From Bacteroidales bacterium (GTDB taxonomy: Bacteria; Bacteroidota; Bacteroidia; Bacteroidales; P3): a stretch of 11,010 nt of DNA. Every line of letters begins with the position of its first letter. The stretch's first letter is position 1. The stretch lies in the NCBI GenBank assembly GCA_017647065.1, contig JAGCLI010000008.1, forward strand, positions 1 to 11,010. Reading direction: 5' to 3'. A model generated the notes under the pieces. The model was given only the letters and a program-made list of their open reading frames with translations, searched no databases and had not been told where the DNA came from. Below, piece by piece: positions 1 to 5,965 of the stretch. The position numbers were made by a program, and so were the translations under genes.

Positions 1-1
1 A

Positions 2-58
2 AAACATTTTGGAATAAAAGTAGATATTGTTGATAATTGGATAAAGATTATACAATAA
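2..58 (+). CDS. C-terminal tail of an upstream gene (partial)
   Basis: Frame 2 is open from the window edge to a TAA at 56-58 and encodes 18 residues ending IDNW-like (VDIVDNWIKIIQ). The other two plus-strand frames stop earlier, at 15-17 and 31-33. It ends 14 nt before the ATG of the CatA-like gene, so the two would be co-transcribed if this is real. Eighteen residues are too few to name a family, and a non-coding leader is the alternative. Confidence 0.4.
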   Translation, partial: KHFGIKVDIVDNWIKIIQ

Positions 59-72
59 CACTTATATAAATT

Positions 73-690
73 ATGAAAACACAAATCAATCCACAAGACA
101 CCTCTCGTGCAGAAGCCTTTAATCTATGGCTTTGCTCACCAATGCCAATGGTTACCCTAACAAAAACATTCAACGTTAGCAATCTTCTAAAACAAAGTAA
201 AAAATTAAACATTAGTTTCAACGCCTTATTATGTTGGTGTATAGGAAAAGCAGCAAGTCAAATTGAAGAATTTTATCTACTTATAGAAAAAGACAAACTA
301 TACAAATATGACAAAATTGCGATAAATGTAATTTTAAACAATAAAAAAGGAGGAATTAACTCTTGCGACATTGCATTCAACGAAGACTTAACACAATTTG
401 TCAAAGACTACACACAATTAACTCAACGCACCTCAAAAGAAAACAAAAGTAATTTCTTAGAAGATTATATGATAATAGGAACTTCGGCAATGATTGAAAC
501 CGAGCTTGATAGCATAGTAAATCAATACACAGATAAATTCACAAATCCAATGCTTATGTGGGGAAAATATCGCAAACAGCTTTTTAAAACACTACTACCA
601 ATATCTTTTCAATTTCATCACTCACAAATGGACGGCGGACACGGAGCTAAATTCCTTGAACTCCTACAAAAAGAAATAAAAAAGGCGTAA
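73..690 (+). CDS. CatA-like (chloramphenicol acetyltransferase family) acyltransferase
   Basis: This is a 205-residue cytoplasmic protein of the CAT fold, which normally acts as a trimer and moves an acetyl group from acetyl-CoA to a hydroxyl. The family's active-site signature HHxxxDG is present: H183 is the likely general base and D187 the structural aspartate, in HHSQMDGGH. Two other landmarks align with classical CAT: WGKY at 163-166 (MGKY in type I) and a serine in IIGTSAM (S138), matching the oxyanion-stabilising serine. The length is close to the usual 210-220. The residue after DG is Gly instead of the Phe/Tyr of genuine resistance CATs, and the N-terminal substrate pocket is divergent, so chloramphenicol may not be the substrate. 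Many Bacteroidota and Firmicutes carry such chromosomal CatA-like proteins of unknown acceptor. The family is secure; the substrate is not. Confidence 0.85.
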   Translation: MKTQINPQDTSRAEAFNLWLCSPMPMVTLTKTFNVSNLLKQSKKLNISFNALLCWCIGKAASQIEEFYLLIEKDKLYKYDKIAINVILNNKKGGINSCDIAFNEDLTQFVKDYTQLTQRTSKENKSNFLEDYMIIGTSAMIETELDSIVNQYTDKFTNPMLMWGKYRKQLFKTLLPISFQFHHSQMDGGHGAKFLELLQKEIKKA

Positions 691-711
691 GTCATAGACA
701 AACGCCCTTTT
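679..711. terminator. Probable shared terminator hairpin
   Basis: AAAAAGGCGT (679-688) pairs with ACGCCCTTTT (702-711), with nine of ten positions matching (one A-C mismatch) and a 13-nt loop. The left arm includes the first base of the CatA-like stop codon. A T-rich stretch follows on the plus strand and an A-rich stretch precedes it, which becomes a U-run for the opposite strand. It could therefore end transcription for both convergent genes. The stem is modest and the plus-strand T-run is interrupted. Confidence 0.5.
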
Positions 712-730
712 GTTTAATGTAAAGAATAAA

Positions 731-1519
731 TTATTTTACGATAAATTTAGAAATCGATTTTTCATTTCCATTAAAAGAAACCACAAAATAAACTCCACTT
801 TTATAATCTTTTACACTTATAGTTTCATTCAATGAAGAAGGAATAAAGCTTTCTATTTCTTTGCCATCAACAGAATAAATCTTAACTACTTCCACCTTTT
901 CATTAAAGTTTAGAGTTAAGTTATCCATTGCAGGATTTGGATAAAGAGAAATATTGTTTGAAACAACAGCAGATTCAATTCCTACACTACCTTTATCTCC
1001 TGCTGCAATAGGAGTATTTGCAGAAGTTTGATAAGCATATTCAAAAACAGTAAATGTATTATTACTATTCACACTCATTTTTATCCAACCATAATGAACA
1101 GCACCTGCATTCTTTACTTGAAAACCTACATAAGCGGTTTGTCCCATCCAATTTGTGAATACTTCTGCATCATAAATTGCAGGAAAGACAGGAGCACCAT
1201 CACTTATTGCAAACATAGAAGAGCTTCCAATCATTTCCCCTTCTTGTAATGGCTTAATTGTTTGCATTCCATTTATATCTCCCGAATTTACAACCACGCC
1301 AGCACCCTCAACAAAACAAGCAACATAAGAAGAATAAGGAATATAATTTTGAATATAAAATTCCGCATTCCATTCCCCTACTCCATAAACATAAATTGGG
1401 TATCCCATTTCGTTTTCAGTTGTTACACTCGCATCAGGATTGATGTCATTAAAGTTAATTTGAGCCAAAGCCACATTTGCCAAAAATAAGGCAACTAATG
1501 ATAATGCTAATTTTTTCAT
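731..1519 (-). CDS. Secreted protein with C-terminal type IX secretion (type A) sorting domain
   Basis: The 262-residue protein has a typical Sec signal peptide (MKK, hydrophobic LALSLVALFLANVALA, predicted cleavage before Q20). Residues ~185-262 form a T9SS type A sorting domain: the YPNPA motif (193-197), the VKIYSVDGK strand (212-220), the SGVYFV strand (241-246) and a terminal KFIVK. Cargo with this domain is exported by the T9SS, then usually cleaved and anchored to A-LPS or released. The middle part (about 125-172) has VGFQV, HYGWIKMSV, then YAYQTSANTPIAAG. This pattern recurs in many uncharacterised Bacteroidota surface proteins and some PEP-CTERM proteins, where it ends a beta-sandwich module. 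No catalytic motif is visible. The role is unknown and no T9SS machinery gene is in the window. AAGAAAG lies just upstream of the ATG. I found no clear TAnnTTTG promoter for it. Confidence 0.9.
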   Translation of the reverse strand: MKKLALSLVALFLANVALAQINFNDINPDASVTTENEMGYPIYVYGVGEWNAEFYIQNYIPYSSYVACFVEGAGVVVNSGDINGMQTIKPLQEGEMIGSSSMFAISDGAPVFPAIYDAEVFTNWMGQTAYVGFQVKNAGAVHYGWIKMSVNSNNTFTVFEYAYQTSANTPIAAGDKGSVGIESAVVSNNISLYPNPAMDNLTLNFNEKVEVVKIYSVDGKEIESFIPSSLNETISVKDYKSGVYFVVSFNGNEKSISKFIVK

Positions 1520-1769
1520 CTTTCTTAATTTTTTAAAAAATTTGTTAGTCTTTTATATTGACACTAATTTCCTGCTTTATGTTTTATTTCTAAAAAAAAC
1601 ACTAAGTAAACTCTTAATTTCACAACTCAAATTCATAGACAAAAATCTTTATTTTACGGAAATTTCATTTTGGGATTTTTGTGAAATTTTTTGCGAAAAA
1701 TTGACGAAAATTAGGACTATTTTAAGGTAAATTATGGCTTTGGCGAGTGAAATCTTTGAAAAATTGAAA

Positions 1770-1875
1770 TAAAACAAAGAAATAATTTATTAAAACAAAG
1801 AATTATTTTTCTAAAACCAAGAATTATTTTCGCTAAAATCAAGAAAAAATCACACTAAATCAAAGAAAAATTTAG
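1770..1875. repeat. Degenerate ~21-bp tandem repeat, about five units
   Basis: Five adjoining units start at 1770, 1791, 1812, 1834 and 1856, with lengths 21, 21, 22, 22 and 20. Each opens with TAAAA or TAAAT, followed by an MAAGAA-type core and an AT-rich tail. The second and third units share TAAAAC, AAGAATTATTTT and the same phase. Unit length is close to two helical turns. The units are not identical and have no unique spacers, so this is not a CRISPR array. Low sequence complexity limits certainty. Confidence 0.6.
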
Positions 1876-1912
1876 TTTTTTTAGGGCTTAAAATTGTTAA
1901 GTCTTTGATTTA
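1856..1912. repeat. 11-bp perfect inverted repeat at the end of the tandem array
   Basis: TAAATCAAAGA (1856-1866), which begins the last tandem unit, is exactly complementary to TCTTTGATTTA (1902-1912), with a 35-nt spacer. It could fold as an RNA hairpin or act as a protein-binding palindrome. The arms are AT-rich, so chance cannot be excluded. Confidence 0.45.
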
Positions 1913-1964
1913 ATGGTTTTTAGTTAAGGGCTTATTTTTTCAAAATTTGCAGTTGGAAATCTTT

Positions 1965-1985
1965 TGCTTGAAAATATCGCAAGCA
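1965..1985. other. Small hairpin, function unknown
   Basis: TGCTTG (1965-1970) and CAAGCA (1980-1985) form a perfect 6-bp stem with a 9-nt loop. No T-run follows on the plus strand, so it is not a typical intrinsic terminator. It lies about 55 bp upstream of the -33 element of the acyl-CoA dehydrogenase promoter. Confidence 0.3.
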
Positions 1986-2039
1986 TTTGGGCTTAACTAT
2001 TGGAAAAAGTTGTTTATCTTTCTTCTTTACTTAAAATAA

Positions 2040-2070
2040 TTTGTCATTATGTTTTTTTTTCGTATATTTG
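2040..2070 (+). promoter_or_regulatory. Bacteroidota-type promoter of the bcd-etfBA operon
   Basis: The -33 element TTTG (2040-2043) and the -7 element TATATTTG (2063-2070, a perfect TAnnTTTG) are separated by 19 bp, matching the housekeeping sigma consensus of Bacteroidota. Transcription would begin a few bases downstream, giving a leader of roughly 45 nt before the ATG at 2123. No riboswitch-like structure is visible in that leader. Confidence 0.8.
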
Positions 2071-2122
2071 CAGTTTCTTAACAAAACAAGTAAGTAAAAT
2101 AATAAATTAACATTAACACGAT

Positions 2123-3262
2123 ATGGATTTTAGTTTCACTAAACAAGAAGAATTATTCTTGCAAATGATTAGAGAGTTTGCAGAAAATGAAGTAAAACCT
2201 CTTGCAGCAGAGATTGATGACCTTGAACGTTTCCCAATAGAAACTGTTGAAAAAATGGGAAAGATTGGTATTATGGGTATTCCTGTTCCAAAAGAATATG
2301 GCGGACAAGGTGGTACTAATCAAATGTACACAATGGCAGTTGAGGAACTTTCAAGAGTTTGTGCAACAACAGGTGTTGTAGTTTCGGCTCACACTTCTTT
2401 GTGTATAGCTCCTATTATGGAAAACGGAACAGAAGAACAAAAACAAAAATATCTTCCTAAGCTTGCAAGCGGTGAATGGATTGGTGCTTTTGGTCTTACT
2501 GAACCTAATGCAGGTACTGATGCTGCTATGCAACAAACAACAGCTGTTGAAGAAGAAGACGCATACGTTTTAAATGGTAGCAAGATTTTCATCACTAATG
2601 CTGGTTATGCTCACGTTTATATCGTGTTTGCAATGACAGATAAAAGCCTTGGAAATAAAGGAATCTCTGCTTTCATAGTTGAAAAAGGAACTCCTGGTTT
2701 TTCAATCGGTAAGAAAGAAAAGAAACTTGGTATTAGAGGTTCGGCTACTTGTGAGTTGATTTTTGAAAATTGTAGAATACCAAAAGAAAACTTACTTGGA
2801 AAAGTTGGAAAAGGTTTTGGTATTGCAATGAAAACTCTTGATGGAGGTCGTATAGGTATTGCTTCTCAAGCCCTAGGTATTGCACAAGGAGCAATGGACG
2901 AAACTGTTAAATATACAAAAGAAAGAAAACAATTCGGTAGAGCAATTGCTCAATTCCAAAATACTCAATTCCAATTGGCAGAAATGGAAACTAATGTTAA
3001 TGCTGCAAGATTCCTTGTTAGAAGTGCTGCATATAGAAAAGACAATGGTTTACCTTATTCAAAAGATGCTGCGATGGCAAAACTTTTCGCTGCTCAAACT
3101 GCAATGGAAGTAACAACAAAGGCTGTTCAACTTCACGGAGGATATGGCTACACAAGAGAATATCCTGTTGAAAGAATGATGAGAGATGCTAAGATTACAG
3201 AAATATACGAAGGAACAAGTGAAGTTCAACGTATGGTAATTGCTGCTGCTTTGTTGAAATAA
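2123..3262 (+). CDS. bcd: Acyl-CoA dehydrogenase, short-chain (butyryl-CoA dehydrogenase type)
   Basis: This 379-residue FAD enzyme, a typical length for the family, oxidises acyl-CoA at the alpha-beta bond or, with a bifurcating Etf, reduces crotonyl-CoA to butyryl-CoA. It has all landmarks in order: N-terminal helical domain (1-120), GLTEPNAGTD (124-133), NGSKIFITNAG (151-161), KERKQFGRAIAQFQ (266-279), QLHGGYGYTREYPVERMMRD (336-355) and IYEGTSEVQR (361-370). E363 in the YEGT motif is the expected catalytic base. It is first in an operon, with etfB 44 nt downstream and etfA following, which supports a dedicated Etf partner. Thiolase, hydroxybutyryl-CoA dehydrogenase and crotonase genes, often linked in clostridia, are not in the window. 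Substrate chain length is inferred from overall similarity to butyryl-CoA dehydrogenases and from the Etf type; a branched-chain substrate is possible. Confidence 0.92.
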   Translation: MDFSFTKQEELFLQMIREFAENEVKPLAAEIDDLERFPIETVEKMGKIGIMGIPVPKEYGGQGGTNQMYTMAVEELSRVCATTGVVVSAHTSLCIAPIMENGTEEQKQKYLPKLASGEWIGAFGLTEPNAGTDAAMQQTTAVEEEDAYVLNGSKIFITNAGYAHVYIVFAMTDKSLGNKGISAFIVEKGTPGFSIGKKEKKLGIRGSATCELIFENCRIPKENLLGKVGKGFGIAMKTLDGGRIGIASQALGIAQGAMDETVKYTKERKQFGRAIAQFQNTQFQLAEMETNVNAARFLVRSAAYRKDNGLPYSKDAAMAKLFAAQTAMEVTTKAVQLHGGYGYTREYPVERMMRDAKITEIYEGTSEVQRMVIAAALLK

Positions 3263-3306
3263 GAGAAAAAGAATTTAATAAGTATAATAAGAAAAATAAT
3301 ATAAAG

Positions 3307-4092
3307 ATGAAAATAGTAGTTTGTATAAAGCAAGTTCCTGATACAACTGAGGTGAAACTTGATCCTAAGACAGGAACCCTTATTAGAGACGGTATTCCAT
3401 CTATCATCAACCCTGATGACAAAGGAGGTTTGGAATATGCACTTCAATTAAAAGAACAATATGGTGCAGAAGTAACAGTTATCACAATGGGACCTCCTCA
3501 AGCAGAAGCAGTTCTTAGAGAAGCTTTCGCTATGGGTGCTGATAGAGCAATTCTTTTAACAAGTCGTAAGTTTGCAGGTGCTGATACTCTTGCAACTTCT
3601 AATGCTTTGGCTGGTGCATTGAGAGTTTTAGATTATGATTTAATTCTTGCAGGTCGTCAAGCAATCGATGGAGATACTGCACAAGTAGGTCCTCAAATTG
3701 CAGAACACTTAGGTATTGCACAAGTTAGTTATTTGGAAGACTTAGAATTTGATGGCAAAAAGACTTTCCGTATAAAGAAACAATTGGAAGATGGTTATCA
3801 AATAGTAGAGGTTGAAAGTCCTTGTCTTTTAACTTGTCTTGCATCTGCTGTTAAGCCAAGATATATGAGTGTTAAAGGCATTGTAGAGGCTTGGGATAAA
3901 GAAGTAGAAATTTGGACAGAAGAAAAAATCGAAGTAAGCGAAGAAAAACTTGGTTTAAAAGGCTCTCCTACTAAAGTTAAAAAAGCAGGAGCAAAAGAAA
4001 TGAAAGCAGCAGGTCAAGTTCATGATGGTCTTTCACCAGAGGAAGCAGCTGATTTAATCATTGCCAAATTAAAAGAAAAATACATTATCTAA
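3307..4092 (+). CDS. etfB: Electron transfer flavoprotein beta subunit, bifurcating type
   Basis: The 261-residue EtfB pairs with EtfA. The N-terminus (KIVVCIKQVPDTTEVKLDP) and GRQAIDGDTAQVGPQIAE (116-133) match the clostridial EtfB proteins that bind a second FAD in place of AMP. That flavin is the site where NADH electrons are split between ferredoxin and butyryl-CoA dehydrogenase. Mammalian and aerobic EtfB have a different AIDDDCNQ-like loop here. Other family marks are NPDDKGGLEYAL (35-46), VITMGPPQAE (58-67), GADRAILLT (77-85) and a C-terminal KLKEKYII which, from memory, is shared with clostridial EtfB. The gene lies 44 nt after bcd and 21 nt before etfA. The start at 3307 is the only sensible one, with AAAG immediately before the ATG. 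EtfB identity is certain; bifurcation is inferred from motifs. Confidence 0.93.
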   Translation: MKIVVCIKQVPDTTEVKLDPKTGTLIRDGIPSIINPDDKGGLEYALQLKEQYGAEVTVITMGPPQAEAVLREAFAMGADRAILLTSRKFAGADTLATSNALAGALRVLDYDLILAGRQAIDGDTAQVGPQIAEHLGIAQVSYLEDLEFDGKKTFRIKKQLEDGYQIVEVESPCLLTCLASAVKPRYMSVKGIVEAWDKEVEIWTEEKIEVSEEKLGLKGSPTKVKKAGAKEMKAAGQVHDGLSPEEAADLIIAKLKEKYII

Positions 4093-4113
4093 CAAAATTA
4101 AAGAAAGAATACA

Positions 4114-5115
4114 ATGGATAAATCACAATATAAAAACGTCTTCGTATTTTGCGAACAAAGAGAAGGCAAATTGCAAAACGTTGCATTAGAATTGTTGGGT
4201 AAGGCTCACGATTTAGCAAAAGATTTAGATCAACAAGTGTATGCAATGTTATTAGGACACAATGTGAAGAACCTTGCACAAGAGTTAATCGCTCATGGTG
4301 CTGATAAAGTATTGGTTTGTGATGATGAGGCTCTTGCTACTTATACAACAGAACCTTACACTCAAGCAATCTATCAAATAATATGCGATGAAAAACCTTC
4401 AATCGTTCTTATCGGTGCAACAACAATAGGAAGAGATTTGGGCCCAAGACTTTCTGCAAGAGTAACAACAGGTTTGACAGCTGACTGTACAAAACTTGAA
4501 ATTGCAGAAGATAAAGAACTTTGGTCAACTCGTCCTGCATTTGGAGGAAACCTTATGGCTACTATCGTATGTCCAGATCACCGTCCTCAAATGTCAACAG
4601 TTCGTCCTGGCGTTATGAAAGCTATGGAAGCAGATGCAAATAGAAAAGGTGAAATCATTGATTATACTATCAACTTTGACAGAGAAAAATTCCGCGTAAA
4701 AGTATTGGAAACTGTTAAAAGTACAGATAATATGGTTGATATTTCAGAAGCTAAAGTACTTGTTTCAGGTGGACGTGGAGTTGGTACAAAAGAAGGCTTT
4801 GAAATGCTTGGTGAATTAGCTTCTTTATTAAAAGGAGAAGTTTCTGCTTCAAGAGCATGTGTTGATGCAGGAATAATAGGACATGAAAGACAAGTAGGAC
4901 AAACAGGAAAAACTGTTAGACCTGACCTTTACTTAGCTTGTGGTATCTCAGGTGCTATTCAACACCTTGCAGGTATGGAAGAAAGTGAATTAATCATTGC
5001 TATCAACAAAGATAAATTTGCTCCAATTATGTCGGTTGCAGATTTAGGAATTGTTGGTGATGCAAAGAAAATCATTCCTATCTTAACTGAAAAATTAAAA
5101 CAAATAGTTAAATAA
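4114..5115 (+). CDS. etfA: Electron transfer flavoprotein alpha subunit, bifurcating type
   Basis: The 333-residue EtfA carries the electron-shuttling FAD in its mobile C-terminal domain. N-terminal Rossmann-like domain I spans about 1-200 (with GATTIGRDLGPRLSARV at 101-117 and STVRPGVM at 161-168). The FAD domain shows VSGGRGVG (217-224), SRACVDAG (246-253), QVGQTGKTVRPDLY (260-273), GISGAIQH (277-284), INKD (297-300) and DLGIVGD (310-316). These are the residues that clasp FAD in all Etf alpha subunits. There is no N-terminal ferredoxin domain extension, unlike some bifurcating EtfA proteins. It is the last gene of bcd-etfB-etfA, with a strong hairpin terminator right after the stop. Confidence 0.93.
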   Translation: MDKSQYKNVFVFCEQREGKLQNVALELLGKAHDLAKDLDQQVYAMLLGHNVKNLAQELIAHGADKVLVCDDEALATYTTEPYTQAIYQIICDEKPSIVLIGATTIGRDLGPRLSARVTTGLTADCTKLEIAEDKELWSTRPAFGGNLMATIVCPDHRPQMSTVRPGVMKAMEADANRKGEIIDYTINFDREKFRVKVLETVKSTDNMVDISEAKVLVSGGRGVGTKEGFEMLGELASLLKGEVSASRACVDAGIIGHERQVGQTGKTVRPDLYLACGISGAIQHLAGMEESELIIAINKDKFAPIMSVADLGIVGDAKKIIPILTEKLKQIVK

Positions 5116-5133
5116 TTATTTCAAGGAATAAGA

Positions 5134-5179
5134 AAAAATAAAAGGCTGATTTAACGAAATAAATCAGCCTTTTATTTTT
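5134..5179. terminator. Bidirectional intrinsic terminator between etfA and trmD
   Basis: A perfect 20-bp inverted repeat spans 5134-5153 and 5160-5179 with a 6-nt loop, ACGAAA. The core AAAAGGCTGATTTA is flanked by an A-run on the left and a T-run on the right, so it works as a hairpin plus U-tract on either strand. It sits 18 nt after the etfA stop and 3 nt from the trmD stop, serving both convergent units. Confidence 0.92.
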
Positions 5180-5182
5180 CAT

Positions 5183-5863
5183 CTATTTATCATTTAGCAA
5201 TTCGGGACGGCGTTCTTTTGTTCGCTTTAAGGCTTGTTCAAATCTCCATTCATCAATTTTTTTATCGTGTCCACTTAATAAGACCTCAGGTACTTGCCAA
5301 CCTTTGTAATTTGCAGGTCGTGTGTAAACAGGTGGAGAAACTAAATCTTGCTGAAAAGAATCGGTAAGAGCAGATGTTTCATCATTCAACACACCCGGAA
5401 GAAGTCTCACAACGCTATCGGCAATAACCGCAGCAGCTAACTCTCCTCCACTAAGGACATAATCTCCTATTGAAATCTCTCTTGTAATCAAATGTTCTCT
5501 TATGCGTTCATCAACACCTTTATAATGACCACAAAGTATACAAATATTTTCTTTCAAGGCTAATTCATTACTTAGACTTTGCGACAACTTTTCACCATCA
5601 GGTGCTGTATAAATTATCTCATCGTAATGGTATTTTTCTTTCAAAAAATTAAGACAATTATCCACCGGTTCTATCTGCATAACCATTCCTGCACCGCCTC
5701 CGTATGGGTAATCATCAACGTTATGATTTTTGTTTAAGGAATAATCTCTAAGATTGTGTATTCCAACCTCAAACAAGCCTTTATCTTGTGCTCTTTTCAA
5801 GATGCTTTGAGAGAATATCTCTGTAAACATATCCGGAAATAAAGTAATAATATCTATTCTCAT
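5183..5863 (-). CDS. trmD: tRNA (guanine(37)-N1)-methyltransferase
   Basis: TrmD methylates N1 of G37 next to the anticodon using S-adenosylmethionine, preventing +1 frameshifts. It is a cytoplasmic homodimer with a trefoil-knot (SPOUT) fold. The 226-residue protein has every landmark: [10 protein letters not shown] (4-13), YGGGAGM (54-60), [11 protein letters not shown] (110-120), [11 protein letters not shown] (131-141) and LLPGVL (154-159). R153 and D168 match the conserved catalytic Arg and general-base Asp. [20 protein letters not shown] (176-195) is the C-terminal tRNA-binding part. It stands alone here, without the rpsP-rimM-trmD-rplS cluster of many bacteria. The gene ends in TAG and is convergent with etfA. 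Confidence 0.97.
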   Translation of the reverse strand: MRIDIITLFPDMFTEIFSQSILKRAQDKGLFEVGIHNLRDYSLNKNHNVDDYPYGGGAGMVMQIEPVDNCLNFLKEKYHYDEIIYTAPDGEKLSQSLSNELALKENICILCGHYKGVDERIREHLITREISIGDYVLSGGELAAAVIADSVVRLLPGVLNDETSALTDSFQQDLVSPPVYTRPANYKGWQVPEVLLSGHDKKIDEWRFEQALKRTKERRPELLNDK

Positions 5864-5881
5864 TTTCTATGTTTTTATTTA

Positions 5882-5889
5882 CAAAAATA
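5882..5889 (-). promoter_or_regulatory. trmD: Possible -7 element for trmD
   Basis: On the minus strand this reads TATTTTTG, fitting TAnnTTTG, 18 nt before the trmD ATG. No TTG is found at the right distance upstream, so the -33 element is missing or weak and the leader would be very short. Confidence 0.35.
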
Positions 5890-5932
5890 GAAAAAAAAAC
5901 TATTTTGTGTACGTTTTTCGTTGTTTTATTCG

Positions 5933-5940
5933 TATATTTG
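5933..5940 (+). promoter_or_regulatory. -7 promoter element of the 5966-11010 operon
   Basis: TATATTTG is a perfect TAnnTTTG. It sits in CGTATATTTGC, identical to the bcd promoter, and both continue with a following GTTT after one more base. The nearest TTTG upstream (5904-5907) is 25 bp away, longer than the usual ~19, so the -33 part is weak. The element lies 25 nt before the ATG at 5966, which rules out translation starting at the in-frame TTG at 5921. Confidence 0.65.
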
Positions 5941-5965
5941 CCGTTTAAAACCAAACAATATAATT

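Larger units (their letters stand above)
1520..2122. other. 603-bp gene-free AT-rich region
   Basis: This is the gap between the start of the minus-strand T9SS cargo gene and the start of the acyl-CoA dehydrogenase. The longest plus frame (1542-1730, 62 codons) begins inside the cargo gene's leader and matches no family I know, so I treat it as non-coding. The region holds short inverted repeats around 1640-1690, the ~21-bp tandem repeat at 1770-1875, three copies of GGGCTTA (1884, 1928, 1989), a 6-bp hairpin at 1965-1985 and the promoter at 2040-2070. Confidence 0.7.

Noticed and set aside
1258..1489. Plus-strand frames opposite the T9SS cargo gene
   Set aside because: The minus frame has a signal peptide and sorting domain. 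The plus frames have no recognisable features.
1542..1730. Plus-strand frame of 62 codons in the intergenic region
   Set aside because: It begins with a TTG inside the leader of the minus-strand cargo gene, has no recognisable motif or promoter, and its composition looks like AT-rich non-coding DNA.
1770..1875. CRISPR array
   Set aside because: Units are adjoining and degenerate, with no unique spacers and no cas genes nearby.
2071..2122. Riboswitch or leader regulation ahead of bcd
   Set aside because: The leader is only about 45 nt, A-rich and without a stable stem.
2389..2595. Minus-strand open frames opposite the acyl-CoA dehydrogenase, etfB and TPR genes
   Set aside because: They are antisense shadows of strongly conserved genes, with no motifs of their own.
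5921..5965. Upstream TTG start for the secreted repeat protein
   Set aside because: The extension covers the -7 promoter element and would bury the signal peptide. ATG at 5966 fits better.
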